This document shows, one piece after another, positions 52,910 through 62,900 of a DNA stretch of 64,000 nt. The position numbers and the translations under genes are program-made. Source of the DNA: Thalassolituus sp. UBA1087 (GTDB lineage: Bacteria; Pseudomonadota; Gammaproteobacteria; Pseudomonadales; Oceanobacteraceae); contig DCCG01000046.1 of assembly GCA_002314145.1 (NCBI GenBank), forward strand, positions 62,001 to 126,000, written 5' to 3'. The notes beneath the pieces were generated by a model. The model made no database searches. It had not been told where the DNA came from and was given only the letters and a program-made list of their open reading frames with translations. The first letter of the stretch is position 1, and each line of letters begins with the position of its first letter.

Positions 52910-53506
52910 TCAGGCATAGTTCTGCTTCTGATTAAGCAGGTTACGGGCCTTACTCAGATGAGTACGGATTTTATCGGCCGTGTCGGTAATATTCTGAGCA
53001 ATGACTTCCAGCTGATTACGGAAATCACCGGCCGAGGCGGCTTCCACTTTGCTGGACGTGGCAATAAGGTTGGCGGTACGGATATGTTTATCACCTTCTT
53101 CCAGTTGCTGCTCCAGCTCGCGCAGGCCACGGTTCAGGGTGGCGGACAGCTCCTCGCGTTGCCGGTGGCTGCGCTGCATGGCGTTCTGCAGCGAATTCAG
53201 GTGGCTGTCATGCTGGCGCGCAATCCAGTCGAATTTCTCCGCCGCCAGGGTTGCACGCCACAATGCCACCGCCTGTTGCGACAGGGTTTCTGACACGCCA
53301 TTAATGTATTGAGATTGCCGGATAATGTCGGAAGCCAGCTCATCAATAAAATGCGTAATAGCCTTAAAGCCAACGGTTTTGGAACCGGCGCGCACCGCCA
53401 GTGCCCGGGCATTTTTAGCGGTCAGCGCCAGTCCTTTCGCTTCCAGCATGGCCTGATGAAGCTCGGCGGCAATACTGGCAGCAGTGACAAAAATGGGTGT
53501 GGCCAT
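52910..53506 (-). CDS. Small soluble chemoreceptor-like coiled-coil protein
   Basis: The 198-residue protein has no signal, membrane helix or HAMP. Two segments look like the two arms of a methyl-accepting signalling hairpin: GLALTAKNARALAVRAGSKTVGFKAITHFIDELA (24-57) and TANLIATSSKVEAASAGDFRNQLEVIAQNITDTADKI (about 147-183). A charged coiled coil (LNRGLRELEQQLEEGDKHIR) lies between them. I do not recognise it as a named protein. A chemotaxis transducer gene lies at this spot next to ampE in Pseudomonas, which fits. It probably works with the diiron protein encoded downstream. Confidence 0.65.
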   Translation of the reverse strand: MATPIFVTAASIAAELHQAMLEAKGLALTAKNARALAVRAGSKTVGFKAITHFIDELASDIIRQSQYINGVSETLSQQAVALWRATLAAEKFDWIARQHDSHLNSLQNAMQRSHRQREELSATLNRGLRELEQQLEEGDKHIRTANLIATSSKVEAASAGDFRNQLEVIAQNITDTADKIRTHLSKARNLLNQKQNYA

Positions 53507-53565
53507 GGCAGTTCCTGTGTTTATGGACTGGCTTCAGCTGAAGTATAGAAGCTTTTGCCGTTTCC

Positions 53566-54882
53566 TCAGTTTTTGCGTGATAACTCTGTGCCTGCTGCAT
53601 GGGTTCTCAGCCAGCCGCGTACGCGCCGCAATATCAGGTTGCTGTCATCGTACTGCTGGGAAAATACCGGGATACGTATCTGCTGGTACTGTGACCGCTG
53701 GCGGTGGCGCATGGCGCCGGCGCGCTCTTTAATCTGCCAGTCAGGCTGAGCGGATTCCTCGGTCACCAGATCCAGCAGCGGAATATCCAGCCCGGTGAGT
53801 TTCTGCGTCAATGGCACCTGTTCGTAGGGCGATTCTTTGGCATCAATAATGACCAGCGTGTAGCCCCGGTCGGAGCCTTCGTTGTTATTGTTCTGAACCG
53901 TATCCGGACGTTGCAGCATAAAATCAGCGGCCCAGCCGGCACTGGCACCAGACGCGATAATGACAATATTCAGCTGGCCACGCTGATTGAGATACTGCAC
54001 CCCCTGGCGGATACGGCTCTGCATTGAGCGGCGATAGATATCGGCCGGGTCTTCCTGCGCTTCCGCTGCGCTTTCTGTCTGTTCGGGTTCCGGCTCCGGT
54101 AAAGGGGGCAGGGCCTGCAGTCGTGGCAGGGCCGGCTCATTCCCTGTCGTTGTATTGTCATCGTTCTGGTCTTCCGCATCGGCTGGCGGGACATCGTCGG
54201 CACGAAGACCGTTGCTGTCTTCGGCGTCACTGGTCAGTGTTTCTGTCGGCGTATCGTCGCCGTCTTCGCTTGGGGTCTCTTCGCTGTCAGAGTCAGAGCC
54301 GTTCTCCGTCTCTGTGCTGGCGCTGTCGTAAACCGGGCGCGGCAGGCGGGCGGGCGGCGGTGCATCGGGCAGGCCAATACTCAGGGTTGCCCAGCCATGA
54401 TCCGGCAGTTGTTCGCGCAGGGGCGCAACAATTTCCGGCCAGTGCCCATGCTGCCCCTGATCATGCAGAATCAGAATACCGCCCTGCGGTAACCCGGCCC
54501 GCTCCTGCATAAACAGGCCGTAAAATTCATTTTCTTCAGCCACCAGGCGTACCTGCTCATATTCACGCCCGTTGAGCTGCAGAAACTCAATAACGCCCTG
54601 ATGACGTTTGCTGTCCACATCCGGCAAAACCCGGGGCGGGGGAGGCTCCGGGGGTTGCTGGCCATCGCTATCACCGGTCTCTGGCGCCTGAGCGCTCCCG
54701 TCCCCGGATTCTTTGGTGGTTTCAGCCGCCGCCTCGTCTTCGTCGGCGGCATAAACCGGTAACAGACTGCACAGTGCAATCACCAGTGCGGCAAGATGTC
54801 GCCAGCGGAGAGGTCGCTGATCGCCGCCGACAGCAGGTTTCTGCGGCTCTGGCCGTGGTGTATGGGGAAGATATCCGGTCAT
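53566..54882 (-). CDS. DUF3530 alpha/beta-hydrolase-like secreted protein
   Basis: The 438-residue protein has a late N-terminal hydrophobic signal (HLAALVIALCSLLPVYAA) after a Pro-rich start. Hydrolase-like pieces are seen: GGILILHDQGQHGHWPEIVAPLREQLPDHGWATLSIGLPD and NIVIIASGASAGWAADFML, the latter replacing a GxSxG nucleophile loop. Between them (about 190-280) lies an acidic Ser/Thr/Asp/Glu-rich low-complexity stretch. DUF3530 has no known function. It is divergent from rpe. Confidence 0.8.
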   Translation of the reverse strand: MTGYLPHTPRPEPQKPAVGGDQRPLRWRHLAALVIALCSLLPVYAADEDEAAAETTKESGDGSAQAPETGDSDGQQPPEPPPPRVLPDVDSKRHQGVIEFLQLNGREYEQVRLVAEENEFYGLFMQERAGLPQGGILILHDQGQHGHWPEIVAPLREQLPDHGWATLSIGLPDAPPPARLPRPVYDSASTETENGSDSDSEETPSEDGDDTPTETLTSDAEDSNGLRADDVPPADAEDQNDDNTTTGNEPALPRLQALPPLPEPEPEQTESAAEAQEDPADIYRRSMQSRIRQGVQYLNQRGQLNIVIIASGASAGWAADFMLQRPDTVQNNNNEGSDRGYTLVIIDAKESPYEQVPLTQKLTGLDIPLLDLVTEESAQPDWQIKERAGAMRHRQRSQYQQIRIPVFSQQYDDSNLILRRVRGWLRTHAAGTELSRKN

Positions 54883-55010
54883 TAATGTCAGTTTTCTGGC
54901 TTAAACTTGAAGTAGCAGTAATAAAGCAAAAGCTATTCCTGCTCCGCTGGCTGGAGTCGGGGAGAGGGGCCGCGTACAATACGCGGCATCTCAAAATGCC
55001 GGACAGATTC

Positions 55011-55691
55011 ATGACCACTGAAAACGATTTTCTGATAGCGCCATCCATTCTCTCTGCCGATTTTGCCCGTCTCGGGGAGGAAGTCGACCAGGTACTGGCA
55101 GCCGGCGCAGATGTTGTGCACTTTGACGTGATGGACAATCACTACGTCCCTAACCTGACCATTGGTCCTATGGTGTGTAAAGCCCTGCGTGATTATGGCA
55201 TTCAGGCGCCGATCGATGTGCACCTGATGGTAAAACCGGTGGATCGAATTATCGGGGATTTTATTGAAGCCGGTGCCAGCTATATCACTTTCCATCCGGA
55301 AGCCTCAGATCATATTGACCGCAGTCTGCAGTTGATTAAATCCGCTGGCCTGAAAGCCGGGCTGGTGTTTAATCCGGCGACCCCGCTGCATTACATGGAT
55401 TACGTCATGGATAAACTCGACATGGTTCTGCTGATGTCAGTTAACCCCGGATTCGGTGGCCAGTCTTTTATTCCCGGTACGCTGGATAAACTGCGTGAAG
55501 CGCGGGCGAAAATTAACGCATCAGGGCGGGATATCCGGCTGGAAATAGATGGTGGTGTTAAGGCCTCGAATATCCGCGAAATAGCCGCCGCCGGCGCCGA
55601 TATGTTTGTCGCCGGATCGGCGATTTTTAACGCCCCTGATTATCGCACTGTGATCGACGAAATGCGTGCAGAAATCGCGGCGGCACAATAA
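55011..55691 (+). CDS. rpe: Ribulose-phosphate 3-epimerase
   Basis: The 226-residue TIM-barrel enzyme interconverts ribulose-5-P and xylulose-5-P. Motifs present: IAPSILSADFARLGEE, VHFDVMDNHYVPNLTIGP, VMDKLDMVLLMSVNPGFGGQSFIP and LEIDGGVKASNI. The ATG at 55011 fits the family N-terminus; the frame is open well upstream. It is coupled to gph by a one-base stop/start overlap. Confidence 0.98.
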   Translation: MTTENDFLIAPSILSADFARLGEEVDQVLAAGADVVHFDVMDNHYVPNLTIGPMVCKALRDYGIQAPIDVHLMVKPVDRIIGDFIEAGASYITFHPEASDHIDRSLQLIKSAGLKAGLVFNPATPLHYMDYVMDKLDMVLLMSVNPGFGGQSFIPGTLDKLREARAKINASGRDIRLEIDGGVKASNIREIAAAGADMFVAGSAIFNAPDYRTVIDEMRAEIAAAQ

Positions 55692-56395
55692 TGGTTCGCT
55701 GGAATACTGCTGTTCAGACTGTTTATGGTGACAGCGGACCGCAACTGGTTATGCTGGATCTGGATGGTACGCTGATCGACAGTGTACCGGATCTGCATAC
55801 GGCAGTGAATGTGATGCTCACGGCCATGGGGCGGGAAGTAACCAGTGAACGTAACGTCAGTCACTGGGTGGGTAACGGGCTCAATATGTTGCTGCGCCGT
55901 GCTCTGGCTGACGGCGATGAAACGCAGGCTCAGGCCTTGAGCGATGATCTCCTGGCTGAGGCGCATACGTATTTTGATCCTGCCTATGAAGCCACCGTAC
56001 ACCACGCCAGTGGTGTTTATCCCGGCGTTAATGCCTGGCTGAATGCGACGGCCGGTGGTGTGCCAAGGGCACTGGTGACGAATAAATCGCGCCGCTTTAC
56101 TGAACCTCTGATTGCATCGCTGGGCTGGCACGATCAGTTTGCCATGCTGGTCTGTGGGGATGATCTGGCAGACAAAAAGCCGTCTGCTATACCGCTGTTG
56201 CACGTGTGTGAAACGCTGGCGGTCGCTCCGGCCGATGCCCTGATGATCGGTGATTCACGCACTGATATGCGGGCGGCGAAAAACGCCGGCATCCGTGCTG
56301 CGGCTGTGACCTATGGCTACAACCACGGTGAAGAAATCAGTGCCAGTGAACCTGACTGGATGGTGGACAATCTTATGCAGTTATTGGCGGATTAA
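55691..56395 (+). CDS. gph: Phosphoglycolate phosphatase
   Basis: The 234-residue HAD hydrolase removes phosphate from 2-phosphoglycolate. Motif I is MLDLDGTLIDSVPDL, motif II lies in ALVTNKSRRF, and motifs III and IV are DKKPSAIPLLHV and MIGDSRTDMRAAKNAG. rpe-gph is a conserved pair (with trpE following in Pseudomonas, not here). It is convergent with the GGDEF/EAL gene. Confidence 0.95.
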   Translation: MVRWNTAVQTVYGDSGPQLVMLDLDGTLIDSVPDLHTAVNVMLTAMGREVTSERNVSHWVGNGLNMLLRRALADGDETQAQALSDDLLAEAHTYFDPAYEATVHHASGVYPGVNAWLNATAGGVPRALVTNKSRRFTEPLIASLGWHDQFAMLVCGDDLADKKPSAIPLLHVCETLAVAPADALMIGDSRTDMRAAKNAGIRAAAVTYGYNHGEEISASEPDWMVDNLMQLLAD

Positions 56396-56426
56396 AACCC
56401 GCACTGTTGCTGAAGACTGCTTTGTT

Positions 56427-58571
56427 TTAATGCAGTTTGTCGCGGCGGCTGTGCCAGGCCTGCAGGTGTTCCAGCGCCATAGGCTTACCGATATAGTAGC
56501 CCTGTGCCATATCACATTGTTGTGTTTTCAGTAATTCCAGTTGCGAAATGCTTTCGATTCCCTCGGCAATGACTTCCAGTTTCAGGGCATGGGCGAGATC
56601 AATAATGGCGGCAATGATGTGGCTGTCGGTTTCGTTTTCAGTGGCATTTATGACAAATTCACGGTCAATCTTTAAAATATCGACCGGCAGCGTGCGCAGA
56701 TAGGCAAGCGAAGAATAGCCGGTGCCGAAATCATCAATGGCAATTTTTACTCCCAAAGCTTTCAGTGATTCCAGAATAATATAGGCCGAACGGCGATCGC
56801 TGATCAGATCATTTTCCGTAATTTCCAGTACCAGGTGGCTGGCATCCAGACCGACGGCATCCAGTAAACGTTTGACTTTGCCGGTGAGGGCGTCATCCAG
56901 AAACTGTCGGGGTGACAGGTTGATACTCATAATCAGGGGCTGACCATTGCGTTTTTCCCATTGCGCTGCCATGGATATGGCTTCCTGCATAACCCAGTCA
57001 CCGATATCGCTGATCAGCCCGCAGTCTTCGGCGATACCAATAAATTCATCCGGTGCGAGCAGCCCTTTTTCCGGGTGTTGCCAGCGTACCAGCGCTTCAA
57101 CCCCGGCCACATCGCCGTGGATAACGCCGACCTGTGGCTGGTATTGCAGAATAAATTCGCCCTGCGTAATCGCCTGGCGTAATTCCGATTCTGTTTTCAG
57201 GCGCTGTATCATCTTTTCATTCATTGCGCGGGTAAAAAAGCGGAAGACACCTTTGCCTTCCCGTTTGGACTGATACATGGCCTGATCTGCACTGGATACC
57301 AGTCCGTCGGCACTGGTCTGATCGTCAGGAAACTGAGAAATACCGATACTGCAGCCCACATAAACTTCGGTGTTGTTTATCGCAAACGGCTGCTGAAACG
57401 CGCGGATGATTTTTTCAGCGACCGTAATAGAAGAGCGCTGGTGGGTCTGATTTTCCAACAGCAGAATAAACTCATCACCTGCCCAGCGGGCCAGCGTATC
57501 GCAGTTGCGGCAGATATTGCCGATGCGCTCGGCGACCATTTTAAGTACCGCATCACCGGCATTGTGACCCAATGTATCGTTTACATTTTTGAAGCGGTCC
57601 AGGTCAATAAAAAAGACCGACAGGTTTCTTCCTTCACGCTGATGAAAAATCACGCTTTCCTGCAGCTTTTCCAGGAAGGTTGCACGGTTGTAGAGGCCGG
57701 TGACTGAATCATAGCGGGCCATGCGGTAGAGTTTTTCTTCTGCTTTCTTCTGTTCCGTGATGTCACGGAAGAAAATATAGTAGCGACAGCACTGGTCATC
57801 GTAGGGGATGATGTTGAAGGATACCTGGATAGGCACCGGGTGCCCCTGCTTATTCAGTAATATCATCTCCTGTTCCTGGCCATAATCCGGCAGGTTATTC
57901 TGGATTTTATTATCAGACTCGGTCTGGCTGCCGGAAAAAAGATGTTTATCAAGCTGGTCAATGTGTTCGAAAATATAGCGTTGAGTAAGATCTTCTCTGG
58001 GAATGCCAATCACGGCTTCTGCCGCCGGGTTAGCATTAAGGATCAGACCATTGTTATCAAAGATAACGATGGCATTCTGGGTGTTGTCAAAAATGGTTTT
58101 CAGCTCGTAATCTTTTTCTTTCAGTTCTGATACCAGCTGGGTCAACATGGCGGACTGAGTACGTAATGCGCGCTCACGCAGGTCGGAAGAACTGATATCA
58201 AAAATCGATATAACACAGCATTGCTGGTTATCGTATATCAGGGGTTTTATCAGGATTGACTGAATAATGCGCTGGTGGTTTTTTTTACTGATGATGGATT
58301 CGTTATAAAGCGGAAAAGAGGCGTTAATCAGTTTGGCGGATAAAACGGACGGACAGTTAAGCTCCAGAGCTTTATAGATGGACCTGTCTATACGGCTGCC
58401 TTTCAGTTCCGGGAATACATCCAGCAAGGGGGTGCCACGGACATCCGGCTCCTTCAGTCCGGAACGTTTATCCATCCAGCTGTTCCAGGTCGCCACACAG
58501 CCATCCTGGTTCAGAACGATGATGCCGGCGTTGACGGTATCAATGATGTGTTTATACAGGTTTTCAATCAC
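56427..58571 (-). CDS. PAS-PAS-GGDEF-EAL c-di-GMP protein
   Basis: The 714-residue cytoplasmic protein has two PAS domains (about 1-125 and 150-280, the second starting DYELKTIFDNTQNAIVIFD). A GGDEF domain follows with active-site ARWAGDEF and an RNCD I-site five residues before it. The EAL domain looks catalytically complete: GVEALVRWQHP, NLSPRQF, LEITEN, AIDDFGTGYSSLAYL, DILKIDREFV, AEGIES. It may make and/or break c-di-GMP. It lies 24 bases after a CheC-like gene, itself adjoining a CheY-like gene, so all three likely form one operon. Confidence 0.93.
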   Translation of the reverse strand: MIENLYKHIIDTVNAGIIVLNQDGCVATWNSWMDKRSGLKEPDVRGTPLLDVFPELKGSRIDRSIYKALELNCPSVLSAKLINASFPLYNESIISKKNHQRIIQSILIKPLIYDNQQCCVISIFDISSSDLRERALRTQSAMLTQLVSELKEKDYELKTIFDNTQNAIVIFDNNGLILNANPAAEAVIGIPREDLTQRYIFEHIDQLDKHLFSGSQTESDNKIQNNLPDYGQEQEMILLNKQGHPVPIQVSFNIIPYDDQCCRYYIFFRDITEQKKAEEKLYRMARYDSVTGLYNRATFLEKLQESVIFHQREGRNLSVFFIDLDRFKNVNDTLGHNAGDAVLKMVAERIGNICRNCDTLARWAGDEFILLLENQTHQRSSITVAEKIIRAFQQPFAINNTEVYVGCSIGISQFPDDQTSADGLVSSADQAMYQSKREGKGVFRFFTRAMNEKMIQRLKTESELRQAITQGEFILQYQPQVGVIHGDVAGVEALVRWQHPEKGLLAPDEFIGIAEDCGLISDIGDWVMQEAISMAAQWEKRNGQPLIMSINLSPRQFLDDALTGKVKRLLDAVGLDASHLVLEITENDLISDRRSAYIILESLKALGVKIAIDDFGTGYSSLAYLRTLPVDILKIDREFVINATENETDSHIIAAIIDLAHALKLEVIAEGIESISQLELLKTQQCDMAQGYYIGKPMALEHLQAWHSRRDKLH

Positions 58572-58595
58572 AGGGCGGCCCGATGAAATTCCGGT

Positions 58596-59228
58596 TTATC
58601 CCAGATTCATCTTCTGGCTGATGTAATCATACAGCTTCGCCAGAGTGTGTTTGGGCTGGAAGAACATCAGTTTGGCGGTGGAGTTTTTCTTCACTACCGT
58701 AAAACTGATGGTCAGAAAAAGAATCATATCGTCAGTATCATCGAGGAAATCAGCTTCCTCGCGGATATCATCAAAGTAACCATATTCACAGCCGGGCAAT
58801 TCTGTGGTGATGGTGATACCTAACAGACTGGACAGGGCGTATATAACACCGGATACCGCGACATTGGTCAGATCGAGCAGCATCTCTTCTTCGGTGGCGG
58901 CAAATTCGACTCTTTGTTCATCACTGTCCGGCAGCAGGCCATTCAGCAGGTTCAGGCTTTCAGCTTCACTGAAGAAGAGCAGGGCTTCCCCTTCGATGTC
59001 ACCATTAAATTCCTGCTGTACAAAAATGGCTTTACCGGCATCGCGCATGACTTCGGTAAAGGCCAGAGCTTCCTGCTTGGGAATCATATTGACTTCCGGC
59101 ACATGCAGTTCAATACGGCTGCCGGAAATTTCCGCCAGCTCTTCAATCACATGGCCAAGCCCCAGATTGAGGGATTCTGCGAGAATATCGAGGGAAAGGG
59201 CTTCTGTCTGTGCATCCAGAGTCATCAT
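58596..59228 (-). CDS. CheC-like CheY phosphatase
   Basis: The 210-residue protein has the two helical CheC signatures. The first, LAESLNLGLGHVIEELAEISGSRIELHVPEV, keeps the E-x-x-N active pair. The second, LLDLTNVAVSGVIYALSSLLG, has D-x-x-N. CheC/CheX/FliY proteins dephosphorylate CheY. The stop overlaps nothing, but the start lies on the CheY-like stop (one shared base at 59228), showing tight coupling. Its likely substrate is that regulator. Confidence 0.85.
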   Translation of the reverse strand: MMTLDAQTEALSLDILAESLNLGLGHVIEELAEISGSRIELHVPEVNMIPKQEALAFTEVMRDAGKAIFVQQEFNGDIEGEALLFFSEAESLNLLNGLLPDSDEQRVEFAATEEEMLLDLTNVAVSGVIYALSSLLGITITTELPGCEYGYFDDIREEADFLDDTDDMILFLTISFTVVKKNSTAKLMFFQPKHTLAKLYDYISQKMNLG

Positions 59229-59626
59229 CAGGCTCCTGTTTGCGTTAACGCAAAGAATGCCTGCAAACGATCGACAAATTTATCGACGTCAGCGGGATTA
59301 ATGGTTTTCTGAATATAGGTAATCCGGATGCCTGATGCGTCGTCCTGCAGGTCATGACTGCGGTTACCGGTGACCAGAGCAATTCTGTTGGGGGCGACAC
59401 CGGCTTCAATCAGCTGGCGGGCGGTATTCAGCCCGTCCGGCAGTTCCATATTCATGTCCAGCAGATACCAGTCAAGCCCGTAATTTTCTTTACGTGCCTC
59501 ATCCAGAACCTGTTGTCCTGAGGTCGCTTCCAGAAACTCAGCGTCCGGCATAATTTTACTGACGGCTTCTTTGGCCAGCATACGGGCAAACAGGCTGTCG
59601 TCAGCGATCATGATCTTATTAGCCAT
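59228..59626 (-). CDS. CheY-like single-domain response regulator
   Basis: The 132-residue stand-alone receiver has all phosphorylation residues: D9 and D10 (MIADDS), D57 (LLDMNME), T86 (LVTGN) and K107 (IQKTIN). There is no output domain, so it acts by protein contact. It is the first gene of a likely CheY-CheC-GGDEF/EAL operon; no kinase gene is adjacent. Confidence 0.93.
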   Translation of the reverse strand: MANKIMIADDSLFARMLAKEAVSKIMPDAEFLEATSGQQVLDEARKENYGLDWYLLDMNMELPDGLNTARQLIEAGVAPNRIALVTGNRSHDLQDDASGIRITYIQKTINPADVDKFVDRLQAFFALTQTGA

Positions 59627-59917
59627 AAACCTTCCTGGTTTTAAAATGATAAATAAATCAATAGATTCAGTATTTCATTATTCTGTTTTTGATCAGCTTA
59701 GTTGGCTTTCAGGCGCTTTCAAACAATATTGCTGTTTATTCCGGTAGTCACTGAACCGTTACATTCGGGCAGTGTTTTTTGTAAAAACGGGTAAGGCAAT
59801 AACTGAAAAAGACGTATAAAAAATCCGGATAAAATCCGTCGTATAAGCAGGGTTTAAGGAAATGACAACACAGTCTGAAAAGGATAGTGAAATTGTTGAA
59901 TCTCTGTGATCAGGTAT
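59627..59917. other. AT-rich intergenic region between dnaE2 and the CheY-like gene
   Basis: This 291-base gap is AT-rich relative to its flanks and must hold the promoter of the CheY-CheC operon (-), although no convincing -35/-10 pair stands out. A short stem CGGAT/ATCCG near 59825-59839 with T-rich sequence on the minus strand could weakly end dnaE2. A 15-codon frame on the plus strand (59862-59909) is too short and poorly initiated to call. Confidence 0.4.
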
Positions 59918-62900
59918 TCAATGATAATTGTGTGAATAGGGGTGAAGGTCTGACAGCAGTTGGCTCCTGTCCAGCAGCCGGTAAGCAATCACATGGGTAA
60001 TACCGGAGGCGCTGTCTTTTTCGATGCGGCCGTAAGCCTGCAATATGCGCGCTTGTGTGAGGGTTTTCAGTTGTTTTTCGGCCGTGGTCAGCCACACCAC
60101 CAGATTGACGCTGCCGCTTTCATCTTCCAGCGTGACGAATGTAACCCCTGCAGCAGTGCCCGGCCGTTGCCGGCAGGTGACCAGACCACAGACAAAACCT
60201 TCATCATTATGTGGTTGCTGTTGCAGGTCAACAGCCCGCAGACTGTTACCCAGCTTGCCCTGTTCGCGCAGAATGGCCATCGGGTGGCGGCCAAGCGTCA
60301 GCCCCAGGCTTTGGTAATCTTCCAGCATATTGGCGGTTTCATCCGGTGTGTTAAGCGCCGACAGACTGTCATTTTGCCATTGGCTGTCGGTCAGAGCCTG
60401 ACTCAGTAAATCGGCCTGTAAGGGTTCACTGACTGCCCAGCGGGCCTGATAGCGGTTATCGCTTAAAGCACCAAAAGCATTGGCCGATGCCAGCCGGTTG
60501 CTGTCGCGCTGACTGAGCCTGGCACGCAGGCGGCAATCGTTAATATCCTGAAACGCAGCCTGTTGGCGCGCTGCCAGTATGCGTTGGGCACTGTCTTCAC
60601 TCAGACCATGAATCAGCCGTAACCCGAGCCGCAGCCAGGGCTTTTCTGTGCCTGTCTGAGCGGTATGCTGCCATTGGCTGGATTCCACGCTGACCGGCAG
60701 AGTCTCCACCCCGTGGGCGCGGGCGTCGTTAATCAGCTGCGCCGGGCTGTAAAAGCCCATTGGCTGACTGTTCAGGATGGCGGCGCAGAAAACCGCCGGG
60801 TGATGACATTTCAGCCAGGCACTGGCGTACACCAGCAGGGCAAAACTGGCGGCATGGGACTCCGGAAAACCGTATTCACCAAACCCCAGCAGCTGGCGCT
60901 GCAGACGCTGAATGTATGCCAGACTGAAGCCATTTTTCAGCATATTATCCTGCAGCCGTTGCTGCAGTTTCTGCATATGACCTTTCTTGCGCCAGCTGGC
61001 CATGGAACGCCGCAGCAGATCCGCTTCGGCGGCAGTAAAGTCGGCAGCAACCATGGCAAAGGCGATCACCTGTTCCTGAAATAACGGGATACCCAGCGTG
61101 CGTTTGAGGATGGGTTTTAATGCCTCCATGGGGTAATCGGGTTCTTCTTCTTTATTGCGGCGCTTTAAATAGGGATGCACCATATCGCCGTGAATCGGAC
61201 CGGGACGGACGATAGAAACCTGTACCACCAGATCATAATAATTTTCCGGCCGCAGACGGGGCAGCATATTCATCTGGGCGCGGCTTTCCACCTGAAACAC
61301 GCCCACAGAGTCGGCTTTCTGCAGCATGGCGTAGGTGGCCGGATCATCTCTGGGAATATCGGCCAACGTCATATTCAGCTGTTGCAGACAACGGCGGATG
61401 GCCGACAGCATACCAAGGCTTAAAATATCCACTTTCATTAAGCCCAGTGTTTCCAGATCTTCTTTATCCCACTGAATAACCGTGCGCCCGGCCATGGCTG
61501 CATTTTCTATAGGGACCAGATCGGTAAGCTTGTCGCGGGCTATCACAAAGCCACCGACGTGCTGGGACAGATGCCGCGGAAATCTCAGAATTTCTCCCAC
61601 CAGATATTGCAGTTGCTGTAATTTTTCCCCCCTGGCGACCCGTTGCTCAACCAGATCATCCAGCCAGGTTTCTTTTTTGTAGCGGTAACCAAAATTGGCC
61701 AGCACAGGCTCCAGTGCCAGCAGGTCGAGGCCTAATGCCTGTGCCACATCACGTAAAGCACTTTTAGGCCGGTAAGAAACCACAGTGGCGGCCAGTGCCG
61801 CCCGGTCCCGGCCATATTTCTGGTAAATGTACTGGATGACTTCTTCGCGCCGCTGACTTTCAAAATCGACGTCGATATCCGGCGGTTCCCGGCGCTCGGC
61901 GGAGATAAAACGCTCAAATAACAGGCTCACTTCTGCCGGATTAACATTGGTGATTCCCAGGCAATAACAAACCACGGAATTAGCCGCAGAACCGCGCCCC
62001 TGACACAGAATCTGCTGACTGCGGGCAAAGCGCACGATATCGTAAATGGTCAGGAAGTAATGCTCATATTCTTTTTCCCGGATCAGTTGTAATTCTTTAT
62101 CAATGGTGGCGAGTATTTCAGCACTGGCACCTTGTGGAAAACGTTTACGGCAGCCGGCTTCTGTCAGTTGCCGCAGGTAACGGGCAGCATCCTGACCGTC
62201 AGGCAGGGTATCGGTAGGATATTGGTAACAGATTTCGTCCAGCTTAAATTCACAGCGCCGGGCAATGGCGACAGTACTCTGCAATAATTCCGGTGGATAA
62301 ATATGCTGCAGTTTATGCCATGAACGCAGGTGCCGTTCATTGTTGGTAAATAAATAAGGTCGGCAGTGTTCGATACTCTGATTATGACGTATGGCGGTGA
62401 GACAATCCTGTAATGTCTGTCGTTCTGCAATATGCATATGCACCTGACCGGCGCAGGTCAGGGGAATCTGCCACTGTTGAGCGAAGTGGCTGGCAGTAAC
62501 AAAACGCCAGCTGTCATCCGCATCCAGCATGCGCTCTGTCAGCAACCATATCCGGTCTTTAAAATGCCTGAGAAGGTCGGCAGTAAAGTCCTGCGCTTCG
62601 GTGTGATGGTAAAAGGCCTGCTGAGGTTGCCACAGCAATAAGCAGTGCTGTAACTGAAACAACTGTTGCCGGTCAAAATGGTAATGGCCTTTGTCTGCAC
62701 TGCGCCGTGTCTGGCTGATTAAACGGCAGAGTTCACTGTAAGCGGCTTTATCGGTAACCAGCACCACAAAGCGATGATGGTCACAATAAAACTCACTGCC
62801 AATAATCAGCCGGAAATGATGTAACTGTTCGCTCAGTTGTGGATTGTTTTCGGTTTCCTGCTGTAAATCCTGCAGCGCCTGCCAGGCGCGTACCACCCCG

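Noticed and set aside
59862..59909. 15-codon frame (MTTQSEKDSEIVESL) with AAGGA next to the ATG
   Set aside because: The purine run is too close to the start and the peptide is too short to judge; likely chance.
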